From Acidithiobacillus sulfuriphilus (GTDB lineage: Bacteria; Pseudomonadota; Gammaproteobacteria; Acidithiobacillales; Acidithiobacillaceae), in the NCBI RefSeq assembly GCF_003721225.1, contig NZ_RIZI01000171.1, positions 1 through 31,180 of the forward strand: a DNA stretch of 31,180 nt, written 5' to 3'. Shown piece after piece: positions 16,428-25,315 of this stretch. Numbering within the stretch: position 1 is the first letter of the stretch; every line of letters begins with the position of its first letter. A program made the translations under genes and the position numbers. The notes beneath the pieces are model-generated. The model made no database searches. It was not told the origin of the DNA and worked only from the letters and a program-made list of their open reading frames with translations.

Positions 16428-16914
16428 ACGGGCTCTGGTGGCCCTGGGTCTGGGGAGCAATCACGCGCCGGAGCGCCATCTGCTGCACGCCTTGGCGGCG
16501 TTGGCTCATGATTTTGCGCCGTTGCGGCTGGCCGCGCCGGTAGTGGGGCCGGATACGCTCCATGGCGGGGCGGATTATGCGAACTGGGTCTGTAGCTTCG
16601 TGACGGACTGGCCCGAGGAAAGGCTGCGCAGCCGCCTCCAGGCCCTGGAGCAGGCATGCCATCGGCAAAAGGGGGCGGCGGTGACGCTGGATGTGGACCT
16701 GCTCTATTTCGCCGGGGCGGATGGGGTGCGTTGCCATCGCCAGTGCCTGGAGCCCTACTGGCTGGCGGGCCTGGCGCAGCTCTTGCCGGAGGAGCGACCG
16801 GAGCCGAAGGGGGCGAATTTTGCCGAGCGCTGGCGAGCCATGCAGGCGCTTGGCAAAGTTGATCTTCGTCCTTGGTGGGCCTGGGCCTGCAACGGCCTGA
16901 GTCCACTGGCGTAG
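16411..16914 (+). CDS. folK: Diverged 2-amino-4-hydroxy-6-hydroxymethyldihydropteridine pyrophosphokinase
   Basis: The protein of about 167 residues follows the HPPK pattern: ALGLGSNHAPERHLLHAL at the N-terminus, a NWVCSF strand matching the usual N-x-V, and TLDVDLLYF matching the Mg-binding D-x-D of TLDLDLL. The RWGPR stretch normally just before that motif is replaced by KGAA, so the protein is diverged. It would pyrophosphorylate the FolB product. The start is uncertain: GTG 16411 is chosen, with ATG 16387 and GTG 16438 also in frame; all but the last overlap folB. Its location right after folB supports the call. Confidence 0.72.
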   Translation: MPARPERALVALGLGSNHAPERHLLHALAALAHDFAPLRLAAPVVGPDTLHGGADYANWVCSFVTDWPEERLRSRLQALEQACHRQKGAAVTLDVDLLYFAGADGVRCHRQCLEPYWLAGLAQLLPEERPEPKGANFAERWRAMQALGKVDLRPWWAWACNGLSPLA

Positions 16915-16963
16915 CTTCCGGGGCGAGAACCGGTTTCATCCTGAAATGGCCTGCCGGAACGTA

Positions 16964-17277
16964 CTAAATCAGTTCCACATCAGGGAGGTTGGCCATGCGG
17001 CGGTCGAATGTCAGGATCTGTTTGCACCCTGCGTCAAGGGCCTTCGCGACAATCAGACAATCCGGGAAGCCCACAGCGCCGGCGGCAAAGTGGGTGAGCG
17101 CTTCTCGTACCGCGGCGGGTGATTCGAGTGTAACCGTACTGTTGCCCAGCAGGGCGCGAAGAACGGTGACAATGGCTGCGCGGGGCAATCGATAGCTACG
17201 TTCCAACGTCCAGCACAACTCGACCAGCACGATGTCGGATACGAAACCCATAAAGAACAATCGGAATCAATGGCCAT
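16964..17277 (-). pseudogene. Decayed PIN-domain (VapC-type) toxin gene
   Basis: The 98-codon frame from TTG 17260 encodes only the later part of a VapC PIN domain: GFVSDIVLVELCWTLERSYR, then FPDCLIVAKALDAGC and LTFDRRMANLP, keeping the internal acidic residues. The usual start with the first catalytic aspartate is missing from this frame. An ATG at 17277 in another frame reads MAIDSDC, which looks like the VapC start MAIDTNV. This suggests loss of about 30 codons with a frameshift that joined the two ends. No antitoxin gene fits in the 63 nt up to rimO. A short translated product cannot be excluded. Confidence 0.72.
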
Positions 17278-17340
17278 AAAACGGCACCCGCAAGGCAACC
17301 AGGTTTTTCGTTGGGAAATGCTGCGCGGAAGGGGTGGCGT

Positions 17341-18672
17341 TTACCCCACCGCGACGCGAACGGCCTGCAGATCATGGACGTCGGCGCTGACGATCTCCAC
17401 TTCGGCCCAGTCTCCGGCGCTCAGGCCATGGGCTTTGCCGATACGGATCAGGCCGTCGATTTCCGGGGCGTCGAAGGCGCTGCGGGCGATGGCCCGGCCA
17501 CCCTGCGCTTCATCCACCAGGACCCGCAACCGCTGCCCCACCCGGCGCTGCAGGCGGCGGGCGCTGATGGTCTCCTGGATGGCCATGAGGCGGGCGCGGC
17601 GTTCTTCCTTGACGGCTTCGGGCACGGCGCCGGGCAGGGCGTTGGCCGCCGCCCCTGCCACGGCGGAATAGCTGAAGCAGCCCATGCGGTCGAGTTCGGC
17701 CGTTGCGACAAAATCCAGCAACATCTGGAAGTCTGCCTCCGTCTCGCCGGGGAAACCGACGATGAAGGTGCTGCGGATGGCCAGCTCCGGCACCTCGCGC
17801 CGCCATTGCTGAATGCGCTCCAGGCTCTTTTCGGCGGCGGCGGGACGGCGCATGGCCTTGAGGATGGCGGGGCTGCCATGTTGCAGGGGCACATCGAGGT
17901 AAGGGAGGATCTTGCCCGCCGCCATGAGGGGCAAGAGTTCGTCGACGTGGGGATAGGGATAGACGTAATGCAGCCGCACCCAGACCCCCAGCTCCCCCAA
18001 GGCCGCGCACAGAGCGGTGATGCGTGTGGCCAGCGGCCGGCCGTTGTGGAAGGCGGTGCGGTATTTGCGGTCCACGCCGTAGGCGCCGGTGTCCTGGGAG
18101 ATGACGAGCAGTTCCTTGACGCCGCTTTGCACCAGGGCCTCGGCCTCGCGCAGGATGCTGTCGGGGTCGCGGCTGACCAGCTTGCCGCGCATGCTGGGAA
18201 TGATGCAGAAGCTGCAGGACTGGTTGCAGCCTTCGGAGATCTTGAGATAGGCGTAGTGCCGGGGCGTGAGGCGGATGCCCTGGGGCGGGACGAGATCCAC
18301 GTAGGGGTCGTGGGCAGGGGGCAGGGCACTATGAATGGCGGCCATGACGGCCTCGCCCTGGTCTGGCCCGGTCACGGCCAGGACCTTGGGGTGGGCGCTA
18401 CGGATAAAATCACCGCCGTCCCGCGCGCCCAGGCAACCCGTTACCACTACCCGGCCGTTTTCCTCCAAAGCCTCGCCGATGGCCTCCAGGGACTCCTCCA
18501 CGGCGGCGTCGATGAAACCGCAGGTGTTGACCACCACCACGTCGGCGGACTGGTAGTCCCCCGCCACGACGTAGCCTTCGGCGCGCAGCCGGGTGAGGAT
18601 GCGTTCGCTGTCCACCGTGGCCTTGGGGCAGCCGAGGCTGACGAAGCCCACCCGGGGCGGCCGGCCGCCCAT
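17341..18672 (-). CDS. rimO: Ribosomal protein S12 methylthiotransferase
   Basis: The 443-residue radical SAM enzyme adds a methylthio group to the conserved aspartate of ribosomal protein S12. The N-terminal UPF0004 domain carries its cluster ligands at C15, C51 and C80. The radical SAM cluster is C149-x3-C153-x2-C156 in [16 protein letters not shown], the segment that separates RimO from MiaB. A C-terminal TRAM domain follows. ATG 18672 is chosen; GTG at 18675 is adjacent. GAGG precedes both. It is the last gene of the SDR-nfu-rimO operon, 13 nt after nfu. Confidence 0.95.
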   Translation of the reverse strand: MGGRPPRVGFVSLGCPKATVDSERILTRLRAEGYVVAGDYQSADVVVVNTCGFIDAAVEESLEAIGEALEENGRVVVTGCLGARDGGDFIRSAHPKVLAVTGPDQGEAVMAAIHSALPPAHDPYVDLVPPQGIRLTPRHYAYLKISEGCNQSCSFCIIPSMRGKLVSRDPDSILREAEALVQSGVKELLVISQDTGAYGVDRKYRTAFHNGRPLATRITALCAALGELGVWVRLHYVYPYPHVDELLPLMAAGKILPYLDVPLQHGSPAILKAMRRPAAAEKSLERIQQWRREVPELAIRSTFIVGFPGETEADFQMLLDFVATAELDRMGCFSYSAVAGAAANALPGAVPEAVKEERRARLMAIQETISARRLQRRVGQRLRVLVDEAQGGRAIARSAFDAPEIDGLIRIGKAHGLSAGDWAEVEIVSADVHDLQAVRVAVG

Positions 18673-18685
18673 CACCAGGACCTCA

Positions 18686-19069
18686 TCAGAACGTGTTGCT
18701 CACGCTGATCACCCCGGGCACGGCGCCGACGATGCGCTCCACCACCTGCCGCAGATCGAGCACGGCATTGGGGCAGCCGGCGCAGGCGCCCTTCATGCGC
18801 ACGCGCACGTCGCGCTCGTGGATCTCCACCAGTTCGATATCGCCGCCGTCGCGGTTGAGGATGCGGCGCACGGCTTGCACCGCCTCCGCTACGGCGGCGG
18901 GATCGGGCAGGGGATCGGCGGGGCCGTACTGGCGCTTGCGTCCGAGGTGGCGTTCGGCCATGGCCTGGGCGTGGGCGATCTTGGCGGCGGCCAGGGGATC
19001 GATGGCCTCCAGTTCGTCCAGTTCTTCCTCGCTGTACAGGCGGATGGGTTGTCTTGCGTTTTCGCTCAT
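18686..19069 (-). CDS. NifU C-terminal-domain (Nfu-type) iron-sulfur protein
   Basis: The 127-residue protein has an acidic N-terminal stretch of about 45 residues ([15 protein letters not shown]) followed by an Nfu domain with the cluster-binding C96-x2-C99 in [10 protein letters not shown]. Nfu proteins carry or transfer Fe-S clusters. Here it lies directly before rimO, which needs two 4Fe-4S clusters, so RimO may be a client; that is inference. The start ATG 19069 is 4 nt after the SDR stop, and a longer upstream frame is only overlap with the SDR gene. Confidence 0.85.
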   Translation of the reverse strand: MSENARQPIRLYSEEELDELEAIDPLAAAKIAHAQAMAERHLGRKRQYGPADPLPDPAAVAEAVQAVRRILNRDGGDIELVEIHERDVRVRMKGACAGCPNAVLDLRQVVERIVGAVPGVISVSNTF

Positions 19070-19073
19070 GGAG

Positions 19074-19814
19074 TCAATATACCATACGCCCGCCATCCAC
19101 CACGAGATTATGGCCGGTGACGTAGGGGGCGTCGAAGAGGAGGTAGGCGACGGCGCCCGCAATGTCCTCGGGGCTGCCCTCGCGCTTCAGGGCGGTACGC
19201 TGGAGTATGCTCTGGCGATCGCCCTCGGCGGGCCGTTCGCTCTCGGCCCACAACGCCACCCCCGGTGAGACGGCATTGACGCGCACCTCCGGGCCCAGTT
19301 CCTTGGCCAGGGCGCGGGTGAGGGCGATGAGGCCCGCCTTGCTGACGGAATAGGGCAGATAGCCGGCCAGCGGTCGTTCGGCATAGATGTCGCCCATATT
19401 GACGATGGCGCCCCGGCTGTGGCGCAGATGGGGGGTCGCCGCCCGGGCGAGGAAGAGCGGCGCGCGCAGATTGACGGCCTGGATGCGCTCCCAGGCGGCA
19501 ATATCCAGTTCGCCCAGGGGCGTAGGCGCATAGAGGGAGGCGTTATTGACGAGGCCGTCCAGGCGGCCAAAATGGCCGATGGTCTCGTGAATCAATCGGG
19601 CGGGCAGGCCGGGGTCCGCCAGATCGCCTCCGAGCAGATGGACCCGGATGGGGTGGGCTCCCTGCAATTCGGCAGCGAGGGCTTCGGCCGCGGCGGCGGA
19701 ATGCCTATAATGGAGCAGGAGATCGCAACCCGCCGCCGCCAAGCGGCGGGCGATGCAGGCACCCACCCGGCGGGCGGCGCCCGTGATGAGCACCACTTTT
19801 CCATTGGCTTTCAA
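19074..19814 (-). CDS. Short-chain dehydrogenase, pteridine-reductase-like
   Basis: The 246-residue Rossmann enzyme has TGAARRVG at 11-18; the arginine in this loop is the pteridine reductase (PTR1/FolM) mark and favours NADPH. LVNNAS, the DIYAERPLAGY stretch (Asp where classical SDRs have Ser), YSVSK and the VSPGV turn also fit FolM-like enzymes. Such proteins reduce dihydrobiopterin or dihydrofolate. The start is TTG 19814, since no ATG is in frame nearby. Only 9 nt separate it from the start of divergent midA, so promoters of each lie inside the other gene. First gene of the nfu-rimO operon. Confidence 0.85.
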   Translation of the reverse strand: MKANGKVVLITGAARRVGACIARRLAAAGCDLLLHYRHSAAAAEALAAELQGAHPIRVHLLGGDLADPGLPARLIHETIGHFGRLDGLVNNASLYAPTPLGELDIAAWERIQAVNLRAPLFLARAATPHLRHSRGAIVNMGDIYAERPLAGYLPYSVSKAGLIALTRALAKELGPEVRVNAVSPGVALWAESERPAEGDRQSILQRTALKREGSPEDIAGAVAYLLFDAPYVTGHNLVVDGGRMVY

Positions 19815-19823
19815 GAGGCTTCC

Positions 19824-20987
19824 ATGTCACCGGATCGTCCTGTTTTTGTAACCCATTCCGCGGATGTGCGCAAGGCGGCGCTACCGCCGCCGGACCCGGA
19901 AGCGTTGGCCCTTTCCCAAGATCTGAGCGCAAGCATAGCCGCCGAGATCAAGGCGCGGGGCGGCGCCATTCCCTTTCGCCGTTACATGGAATTGGCCCTC
20001 TACGCCCCCGGTCTGGGCTACTATGTGGCCGGTCAGCAGCGCTTTGGGCCCGGCGGCGACTTTGTCACCGCCCCGGAGATGGGCAGCCTTTTCGGCGCCA
20101 CCCTGGCGCGGGCCGTGGCGCCCCTGCCGGGTTCCGACGGCGTGCTGGAGTTTGGCGCCGGCTCCGGGGCCCTGGCCGCGCAGTTGCTGGCCGCCCTGCC
20201 GCCCACGCCCTACGCCATCCTGGAGGTCAGCCCCGATCTGGCGGAGCGCCAGCGCCAGCGCCTGGCGGGCCTGCCGGTCCGCTGGTTGAGCGCATTGCCG
20301 GCATGTTGGCGCGGCGTGGTCCTGGCCAACGAAGTGCTGGACGCCATCCCACCCCATCTCGTCGAGCTGGACCAGGACGGTGTGCTCTGGGAGCTCGGTG
20401 TGGCCCTGGGTCCGGAGGGTTTTGTCTGGCGTCATTTGCCCGCCAGCGATGCCCTGCAGGAGCGTCTGGCGCCCTATCTGCCGCACTGGCCGCGCCCTTA
20501 CCGCAGCGAGGTGAACCTCGCGGCCGAGGCCTGGCTGCGCGACGTGGCCGAGCATCTGGAATGCGGGGCCATCCTCATCATCGACTACGGTCACGGGGCC
20601 GCCGAGTATTATCATCCCCAACGCAGCATGGGCACCCTGCGCGCCTACTACCGTCAGCACTGGCTGGAAGACCCTTTTTATCTGCCCGGTCTCTGCGATC
20701 TCACCGCGCACCTGGATTTTGATGCCCTGCAGAGGGTGGCGGTGGCCGCTGGACTCCAGGTGCGCAGTTACGATCCCCTGGCCCGCTTCCTCATCGTCAA
20801 CGGCCTGGCAGAAGTCTTCAGCGCGGCCAGCGGCAGCGCCGACCCGCTCACCCGGATGCAACTGGCCAACGAAGCCAAACGCCTCACCCTTCCCCAGGAA
20901 ATGGGAGAAAGCTTCAAAGTCCTGATCCTCAGCAAGGAGTCCCCATGCAAATCACCGTCTACGGCATCAAAAACTGCGACACCATGA
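19824..20987 (+). CDS. SAM-dependent methyltransferase of the MidA/DUF185 family
   Basis: The 387-residue protein matches the MidA (NDUFAF7-like) class. RYMELALYAPGLGYY, GGDFVTAPEMGSLFG, LEFGAGSGALAAQLL (SAM-binding glycine loop) and the NEVLDAIPPHLVE acidic loop come in the usual order, then LIIDYGHGAAEYYHPQR. The mitochondrial relative methylates an arginine of a complex I subunit; the bacterial substrate is unsettled. ATG 19824 is chosen; the open frame before it lies on the opposite strand of the SDR gene. Its last 43 nt overlap the next gene, and the tail after LILSKE is low complexity. Confidence 0.88.
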   Translation: MSPDRPVFVTHSADVRKAALPPPDPEALALSQDLSASIAAEIKARGGAIPFRRYMELALYAPGLGYYVAGQQRFGPGGDFVTAPEMGSLFGATLARAVAPLPGSDGVLEFGAGSGALAAQLLAALPPTPYAILEVSPDLAERQRQRLAGLPVRWLSALPACWRGVVLANEVLDAIPPHLVELDQDGVLWELGVALGPEGFVWRHLPASDALQERLAPYLPHWPRPYRSEVNLAAEAWLRDVAEHLECGAILIIDYGHGAAEYYHPQRSMGTLRAYYRQHWLEDPFYLPGLCDLTAHLDFDALQRVAVAAGLQVRSYDPLARFLIVNGLAEVFSAASGSADPLTRMQLANEAKRLTLPQEMGESFKVLILSKESPCKSPSTASKTATP

Positions 20988-21325
20988 AAAAAGCCTTCGC
21001 CTGGCTGAACGAGCAGGGCATGGCCTACCAGTTTCATGATTATAAGAAATCCGGCGTGCCTACGGCGCTTTTGGCGCAATGGGCGGCGCGTTGGGGTTGG
21101 GAGGCATTGCTCAAGAAAACCGGCACCACCTGGCGCAAGATCCCGGAAACAGAGCGACTGGATCTCGACGAAGCCCGCGCCCTGCTCCTCCTGAACGCCT
21201 GCCCCAGCCTGATCCGCCGGCCCATCGTCATGATCGATGGGGAAGCGGCGTTGGCGGGCTTTGCCGCCGATGGGTGGATGCAAGCGCTGCGGCAGCGCAC
21301 CCAGGAATCAGGAAACCCGTCCTAG
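20945..21325 (+). CDS. ArsC/Spx-family protein, YffB type
   Basis: The 126-residue thioredoxin-fold protein starts ITVYGIKNCDTMKKAFAWL, typical of YffB. Cys11 is the only cysteine in the active-site region, so it is not a CxxC oxidoreductase; the ArsC-family RPI motif appears as IRRPIVMIDG. YffB relatives are glutathione-dependent thiol reductases or regulators; true arsenate reduction is less likely. The gene overlaps midA by 43 nt and has GGAG just before the ATG. An inverted pair of REP-like sequences follows the stop after 8 nt. Confidence 0.85.
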   Translation: MQITVYGIKNCDTMKKAFAWLNEQGMAYQFHDYKKSGVPTALLAQWAARWGWEALLKKTGTTWRKIPETERLDLDEARALLLLNACPSLIRRPIVMIDGEAALAGFAADGWMQALRQRTQESGNPS

Positions 21326-21333
21326 CCCGCGTC

Positions 21334-21425
21334 GTAGGAGCGGCCCATGGCCGCGAACCCAACTCCTGAAAACACCCGCCAGCTTGGTACCGGATGGCTT
21401 TTTCGCGGCCATGGGCCGCTCCTAC
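21334..21425. repeat. Inverted pair of REP-like palindromes (BIME-like)
   Basis: Positions 21334-21356 begin GTAGGAGCGGCCCATGGCCG and 21403-21425 are the exact reverse complement over all 23 nt. Each copy also folds on itself (CGGCC-CAT-GGCCG). The GTAG head and size fit REP sequences mobilised by RAYT transposases. The pair lies in the 144-nt gap between two convergent genes and may terminate or stabilise both transcripts. No transposase is in the window. Confidence 0.8.
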
Positions 21426-21469
21426 GGGTTGTGCCGTGGGCCGCATTCGTCGCGCCACGGGAAGGGAGC

Positions 21470-23062
21470 TCAGGTCACCCCCTGACTGCGCAGGTAATCC
21501 TCATAACTGCCTTTGAAATCGGTGATGCCTTGGGGAGTGATTTCGAGGATGCGCGTGGCCAGGGAGGAAACGAATTCGCGGTCATGGCTGACGAAGATCA
21601 GCGTCCCGTCGTATTTCTCCAGGGCCTGGTTGAGGGATTCGATGGATTCCATATCGAGGTGATTGGTGGGCTCGTCCAGGATGAGGACATTGGGCTGCTG
21701 CAGCATGAGCTTGCCGAAGAGCATCCGCCCCTTTTCTCCGCCCGAAAGCACCTTCACCGGCTTTTTGATCTGATCCTGGGAAAAAAGGAGGCGGCCGAGG
21801 GTGCCGCGGATCGCCTGCTCGTCATCCTGCGGCTTGCGCCACTGGTTCATCCAGTCGAAGAGGGGGAGATCGGCGGCAAACTCGCCGGCGTAGTCCTGGG
21901 CGAAATAGCCGATCTGGGCATTGTCCGACCATTTGATTTCGCCCTCATCGGGTTCCAACTCTCCCATCAGACAGCGCAGCAGCGTCGTCTTGCCGAGGCC
22001 GTTGGAACCGATGAGGGCGATATGCTCTCCCGCCTCCACATGCAAACGCAGTTTGCGAAACAGGGCCTTCCCGTCAAAGCCCTTGCTGATGCCCTTGATC
22101 TCCAGGGCGTTGCGATAGAGCTTCTTGTCCTGGTTGAAGACCAGATAGGGGTTCTGGCGGCTGGACGGTTTGACGTCTTCGAGTTTGATCTTTTCCATCT
22201 GCCGGGCCCGTGACGTGGCCTGTTTGGCCTTGGAGGCGTTGGCGGAAAAACGGCTGACAAAGCTTTGCAGTTCGGCGATTTTTTCCTTTTTCTTGCTGTT
22301 ATCGGCCAGGAGCTGGTCGCGCACCAGGGTGGAAGCCGTCATGTACTCGTCATAGTTGCCGGGATAGATGCGCAGTTCGCCATAGTCCAGGTCGGCCATG
22401 TGGGTGCAGACACTGTTGAGGAAATGGCGGTCATGGGAAATGATGATGACCGTGCTGTTGAGGCCGTTGATGAGATCTTCCAGCCAGCGGATGGTGTTGA
22501 TGTCGAGGTTGTTGGTGGGCTCGTCGAGGAGCAGGATCTCGGGGTCGGCAAAGAGCGCCTGGGCCAGCAATACCCGCAATTTCCAACCGGGGGCCACGGC
22601 CGACATGAGGCCGTTGTGCTGTTCCATGGGGATGCCCACGCCGCTCAGCAGCTCCCCCGCCCGGGACTCGGCCGTGTAGCCGTCCAGTTCGGCGAATTCC
22701 ACTTCCAGGTCGGCCACCTGCATGCCTTCGGCCGCGCTCATCTCGGGCAGGGCATAGAGGCGTTCCCGCTCCTGTTTCACCCGCCACAGCTCGGCGTGGC
22801 CCATGATGACGGTATCCAGCACCGTGCATTGCTCAAAGGCAAACTGGTCCTGGCGCAACTTGCCCAGGCGTTCGCCGGCGCTAAGGCTCACGGTACCGGA
22901 GCTGGGCTCCAGATCGCCGCCGAGGATCTTCATCAACGTCGTCTTGCCACTGCCGTTGGCCCCGATGAGGCCGTAACGGTTGCCGTCGCCGAACTTGACG
23001 GAGATGTTTTCAAAGAGGGGCTTGGCCCCAAACTGCATGGTGATGTTCGCTGTGCTGAGCAA
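21470..23062 (-). CDS. ybiT: ABC-F ATPase, YbiT type
   Basis: The 530-residue soluble protein has two ABC domains and no membrane spans. Walker A is GANGSGKT at 34-41 and again GSNGLGKT; the Walker B segments DEPTNNLD and DEPTNHLD and the signature [11 protein letters not shown] are present, with a charged linker between. ABC-F proteins act on the ribosome. The TTG at 23062 gives [12 protein letters not shown] and exactly the length of E. coli YbiT (530); the next ATG would cut 8 residues. It is transcribed toward the REP pair and divergently from the lipoprotein gene. Confidence 0.92.
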   Translation of the reverse strand: MLSTANITMQFGAKPLFENISVKFGDGNRYGLIGANGSGKTTLMKILGGDLEPSSGTVSLSAGERLGKLRQDQFAFEQCTVLDTVIMGHAELWRVKQERERLYALPEMSAAEGMQVADLEVEFAELDGYTAESRAGELLSGVGIPMEQHNGLMSAVAPGWKLRVLLAQALFADPEILLLDEPTNNLDINTIRWLEDLINGLNSTVIIISHDRHFLNSVCTHMADLDYGELRIYPGNYDEYMTASTLVRDQLLADNSKKKEKIAELQSFVSRFSANASKAKQATSRARQMEKIKLEDVKPSSRQNPYLVFNQDKKLYRNALEIKGISKGFDGKALFRKLRLHVEAGEHIALIGSNGLGKTTLLRCLMGELEPDEGEIKWSDNAQIGYFAQDYAGEFAADLPLFDWMNQWRKPQDDEQAIRGTLGRLLFSQDQIKKPVKVLSGGEKGRMLFGKLMLQQPNVLILDEPTNHLDMESIESLNQALEKYDGTLIFVSHDREFVSSLATRILEITPQGITDFKGSYEDYLRSQGVT

Positions 23063-23152
23063 GGTCTGGTTCCGGAAAGTGAGTGAAAAAACGCCAAAAT
23101 GGACGTGGCGGCGGCCCGCAGCGGGATCACGCGGGACGGGTCTGTCGCCCGC

Positions 23153-23168
23153 TGCATCCATAGATGCA
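23153..23168. promoter_or_regulatory. Palindrome between ybiT and the lipoprotein gene
   Basis: TGCATC-CATA-GATGCA is a perfect 6-bp dyad in the 190-nt divergent gap (23063-23252). It is a possible operator. About 10 nt downstream the sequence turns AT-rich (CTATATTAACATAAAG, from 23178), which may hold a -10 box for the lipoprotein gene. No regulator is identified. Confidence 0.3.
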
Positions 23169-23252
23169 AGGTTTCAGCTATATTAACATAAAGTCATGGG
23201 GTTTTTGGATCGCTCAAAGCTTCTATGCCATTTCAGTCCGCAAAGGAAACCC

Positions 23253-23798
23253 ATGCGTTACCGCAACCCCGCCGCGTTTTTCGCCACCCTGCTTTCCCTC
23301 GCCCTCCTCTCGGGCTGTGCCACTACGGCGAAAATCGGTCCGCCCGCATCCAACACGGCCGTCCGGGCCGATCGGACCGCCGCCCTGGCTCTGCGCGCGG
23401 CCCGGGAGGCCCGGCAGAAGGAAGCCGCGATCCGGGCGCAAAAGGCCCAGGCGGCGCAAGAGTTCTGCAGCCGCTGGCAGCGGGGCTTGCGCCTGGCCAG
23501 GCGCAACCTGATGGGCTGTGCGCAGATGCCGGGGAGGGATCTGCCCTTCTGCTGGGATGCGGTGTCCCAGTGGAGTGCGGACGAAGGGATGGCCTTTACC
23601 CGGCTGTCCGTAGTGCTGACCGGCACCTCTTTTTACGCCGCCAGCCGCCAGGCAGCGACATTTTTTTCCCTCTCCCAGTCCTGGACAAGGGCCTGCCGGG
23701 AAGATCATGGATCCTGCGCCGCTGCACCTCAGGTTGCCAGGATGCAATCCCTCAAGGCGCAGGTGAACGCCCGTTGCCAGACCCTGTCCCTACGCTGA
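23253..23798 (+). CDS. Predicted cysteine-rich lipoprotein of unknown function
   Basis: The 181-residue protein has a signal peptide with a hydrophobic core (residues 7-20) and lipobox LLSGC, with lipidation at Cys22. An alanine/charged stretch at about 37-70 (ALRAAREARQKEAAIRAQKA) looks like a short coiled coil. The mature part has six more cysteines (for example FCSRW, GCAQM, FCWDA), enough for three disulfides in the periplasm. I recognise no family. AAAGGAAA lies 5' of the ATG. The stop overlaps that of convergent ddpX by 9 nt. Confidence 0.75.
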   Translation: MRYRNPAAFFATLLSLALLSGCATTAKIGPPASNTAVRADRTAALALRAAREARQKEAAIRAQKAQAAQEFCSRWQRGLRLARRNLMGCAQMPGRDLPFCWDAVSQWSADEGMAFTRLSVVLTGTSFYAASRQAATFFSLSQSWTRACREDHGSCAAAPQVARMQSLKAQVNARCQTLSLR

Positions 23799-24452
23799 TG
23801 GCGCTGGTTCAGTTTCCAGGGGAAAATCGAAATAACGCCCCGGGTAGGGCTCGCTGCGCAGGGTGAAGTGCCACCACTCCAGGGGGCTTTGCACAAAGCC
23901 GTGGGCGAGCATGAGCCGCTGCAGCAGGAGGCGGTTGGCCCTTTCCTGGAGGCCGATGCCTAGGGCGTGGGGCCAGGATGCGGGACCAAAGAAGTCGAAC
24001 TCCGTCCCCATGGGGAGGGCGTCTTCCCCCGCATCCCGGGCGCAGAGGGTGAGATCCACCGTGCTGCCGCGGCTATGGCTGGAACGCGCTGCCAAATAGC
24101 CGGCGTCAAAGAGTTCGGTCTTGGCCAGGGTGGGATGAAAGCGTTGGCGAAGCTGCGCATCCTCCACCCCATCCCCGGCCCAGCACAGGAAGTGCCGCAC
24201 GGCCCGTGCCGGGCGATAGGCATCCAGGATCAGCAGGGAGAGATCCATGGCCAGCAGGGTCTCCTGCACCGGAAGCAGCGCCTGAGCCGCCGCCTTGCTG
24301 AGCCAGGGCCGGGGCTGTGCATAACCCGCCACCGGAGCTCCGGTAAAGTTGTCCGGCCCGCCATAGCGCAGATCGCAATGCAGTTCCGGAATGACTTGGA
24401 GCAGATCCGCGAAATCCGGCGGGCGTTCCTCATTCATTTTAGGCAATACCAT
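23790..24452 (-). CDS. ddpX: D-alanyl-D-alanine dipeptidase (VanX/DdpX family)
   Basis: The 220-residue zinc peptidase carries the family ligands in SHSRGSTVD (His and Asp of SxHxxGxAxD) and EWWHF (catalytic Glu and third zinc His), with ILDAYRPARAV upstream. DdpX enzymes split D-Ala-D-Ala, for cell-wall dipeptide reuse or, in van clusters, for glycopeptide resistance. No van genes are nearby, so reuse is likelier. The start is unsure: ATG 24452 has GGAGG only 2 nt away, and TTG 24446 or ATG 24437 are alternatives. No signal peptide is seen. Confidence 0.88.
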   Translation of the reverse strand: MVLPKMNEERPPDFADLLQVIPELHCDLRYGGPDNFTGAPVAGYAQPRPWLSKAAAQALLPVQETLLAMDLSLLILDAYRPARAVRHFLCWAGDGVEDAQLRQRFHPTLAKTELFDAGYLAARSSHSRGSTVDLTLCARDAGEDALPMGTEFDFFGPASWPHALGIGLQERANRLLLQRLMLAHGFVQSPLEWWHFTLRSEPYPGRYFDFPLETEPAPSA

Positions 24453-24670
24453 ATCCTCCAACCGGTGTTTCAACAGTAGCGATCTGGCCGCCACGCTGGC
24501 GGCAAAATCGTGGGACGACGCCCTTTTCGCTGTCCAGTGCTGCCACAAAGGGAAGTTATTAAGCAGTGCTCCATCCCGTGGCAGAGACTACGACCATCGC
24601 ATTGATATGACAAAGAATATTTGCCATCCATCGCGGCAGGCAACGCGCCGATCTCCGTCACTGTCGCGAC

Positions 24671-24698
24671 TGGACAAATAATAAATTTTTAATATATG
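24671..24698 (+). promoter_or_regulatory. Predicted sigma-70 promoter of the sucrose operon
   Basis: TGGACA (24671-24676), a 16-nt spacer and TATATG (24693-24698) lie in an AT-rich stretch that is unusual for this GC-rich window. The start would be about 55 nt before the MscS gene. The rest of the 308-nt gap between ddpX and the operon (24453-24670) shows no gene or clear repeat. Confidence 0.45.
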
Positions 24699-24760
24699 GT
24701 TAAAAGAAGCGCTCAAAATCTGGCTATTTTTCTCCACTATATCATGAAAGGAACCCGCTG

Positions 24761-25315
24761 ATGGAACTCATACAGCACTTGATCAATGATCCGGACTGGT
24801 GGTTGAAAAGACTGCTTGCCAGCATCTTGCTGATCTTGGGATATTGGCTTATTAACCACATCCTGGGCAATGTCATTGGCAGTCTCGATGGCCTGCTCAA
24901 AAAACACCGGCCCATATCCAGATCCATATCCAGCAGCTATGCGGCTATCCTCCAGCGGGTAACGCGCTGGGCCCTTGGACTGTTGTTGCTGGTACTCATT
25001 CTGCGGGTCTGGGGCGCCGACGTATCGGTGGTCTGGACGACTTTCGTCGGCATGTTGGCCGTTATCGGCGTTGGCCTTTTGGCCACATGGACCATGGCCA
25101 GTAATGTCACCGCACGCTTTTTCATCTGGTTCTGGCAACCCGTGCGCCTGGGTCAGCGCATCGAGATCTTTCCGGAAAATCTCTGTGGCCGGGTGACGGA
25201 AGAAAACCTCATGTTTACCGAATTGCGCCAGGATGACGGGCATGTCATCGTCATTCCCAACAATCTGCTTTTCCAGCGCGTCATCCGCCGCACTCCGGAG
25301 GACAAAAAGGAATGA
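24761..25315 (+). CDS. Small MscS-type mechanosensitive channel
   Basis: The 184-residue inner-membrane protein has three predicted membrane helices, near 17-38, 68-84 and 91-115, the last glycine/alanine-rich like the MscS pore helix. A short beta domain follows (PVRLGQRIEIF to HVIVIPNN, 127-168). It ends before the large C-terminal cytoplasmic alpha/beta vestibule of MscS, so it is a minimal form. AAAGGA precedes the ATG at 8 nt. The stop overlaps the pfkB start (ATGA). The neighbouring sucrose genes suggest a role in osmotic downshock or solute release, which is inference. Confidence 0.85.
   Translation: MELIQHLINDPDWWLKRLLASILLILGYWLINHILGNVIGSLDGLLKKHRPISRSISSSYAAILQRVTRWALGLLLLVLILRVWGADVSVVWTTFVGMLAVIGVGLLATWTMASNVTARFFIWFWQPVRLGQRIEIFPENLCGRVTEENLMFTELRQDDGHVIVIPNNLLFQRVIRRTPEDKKE

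Noticed and set aside
17311..18708. A 465-codon plus-strand open frame opposite rimO
   Set aside because: rimO has all its cluster cysteines on the minus strand; this frame is its antisense image.
23790..24452. Glycopeptide resistance role for the VanX-like dipeptidase
   Set aside because: No vanH, vanA-type ligase or vanRS genes are nearby, so cell-wall dipeptide turnover is the simpler reading.
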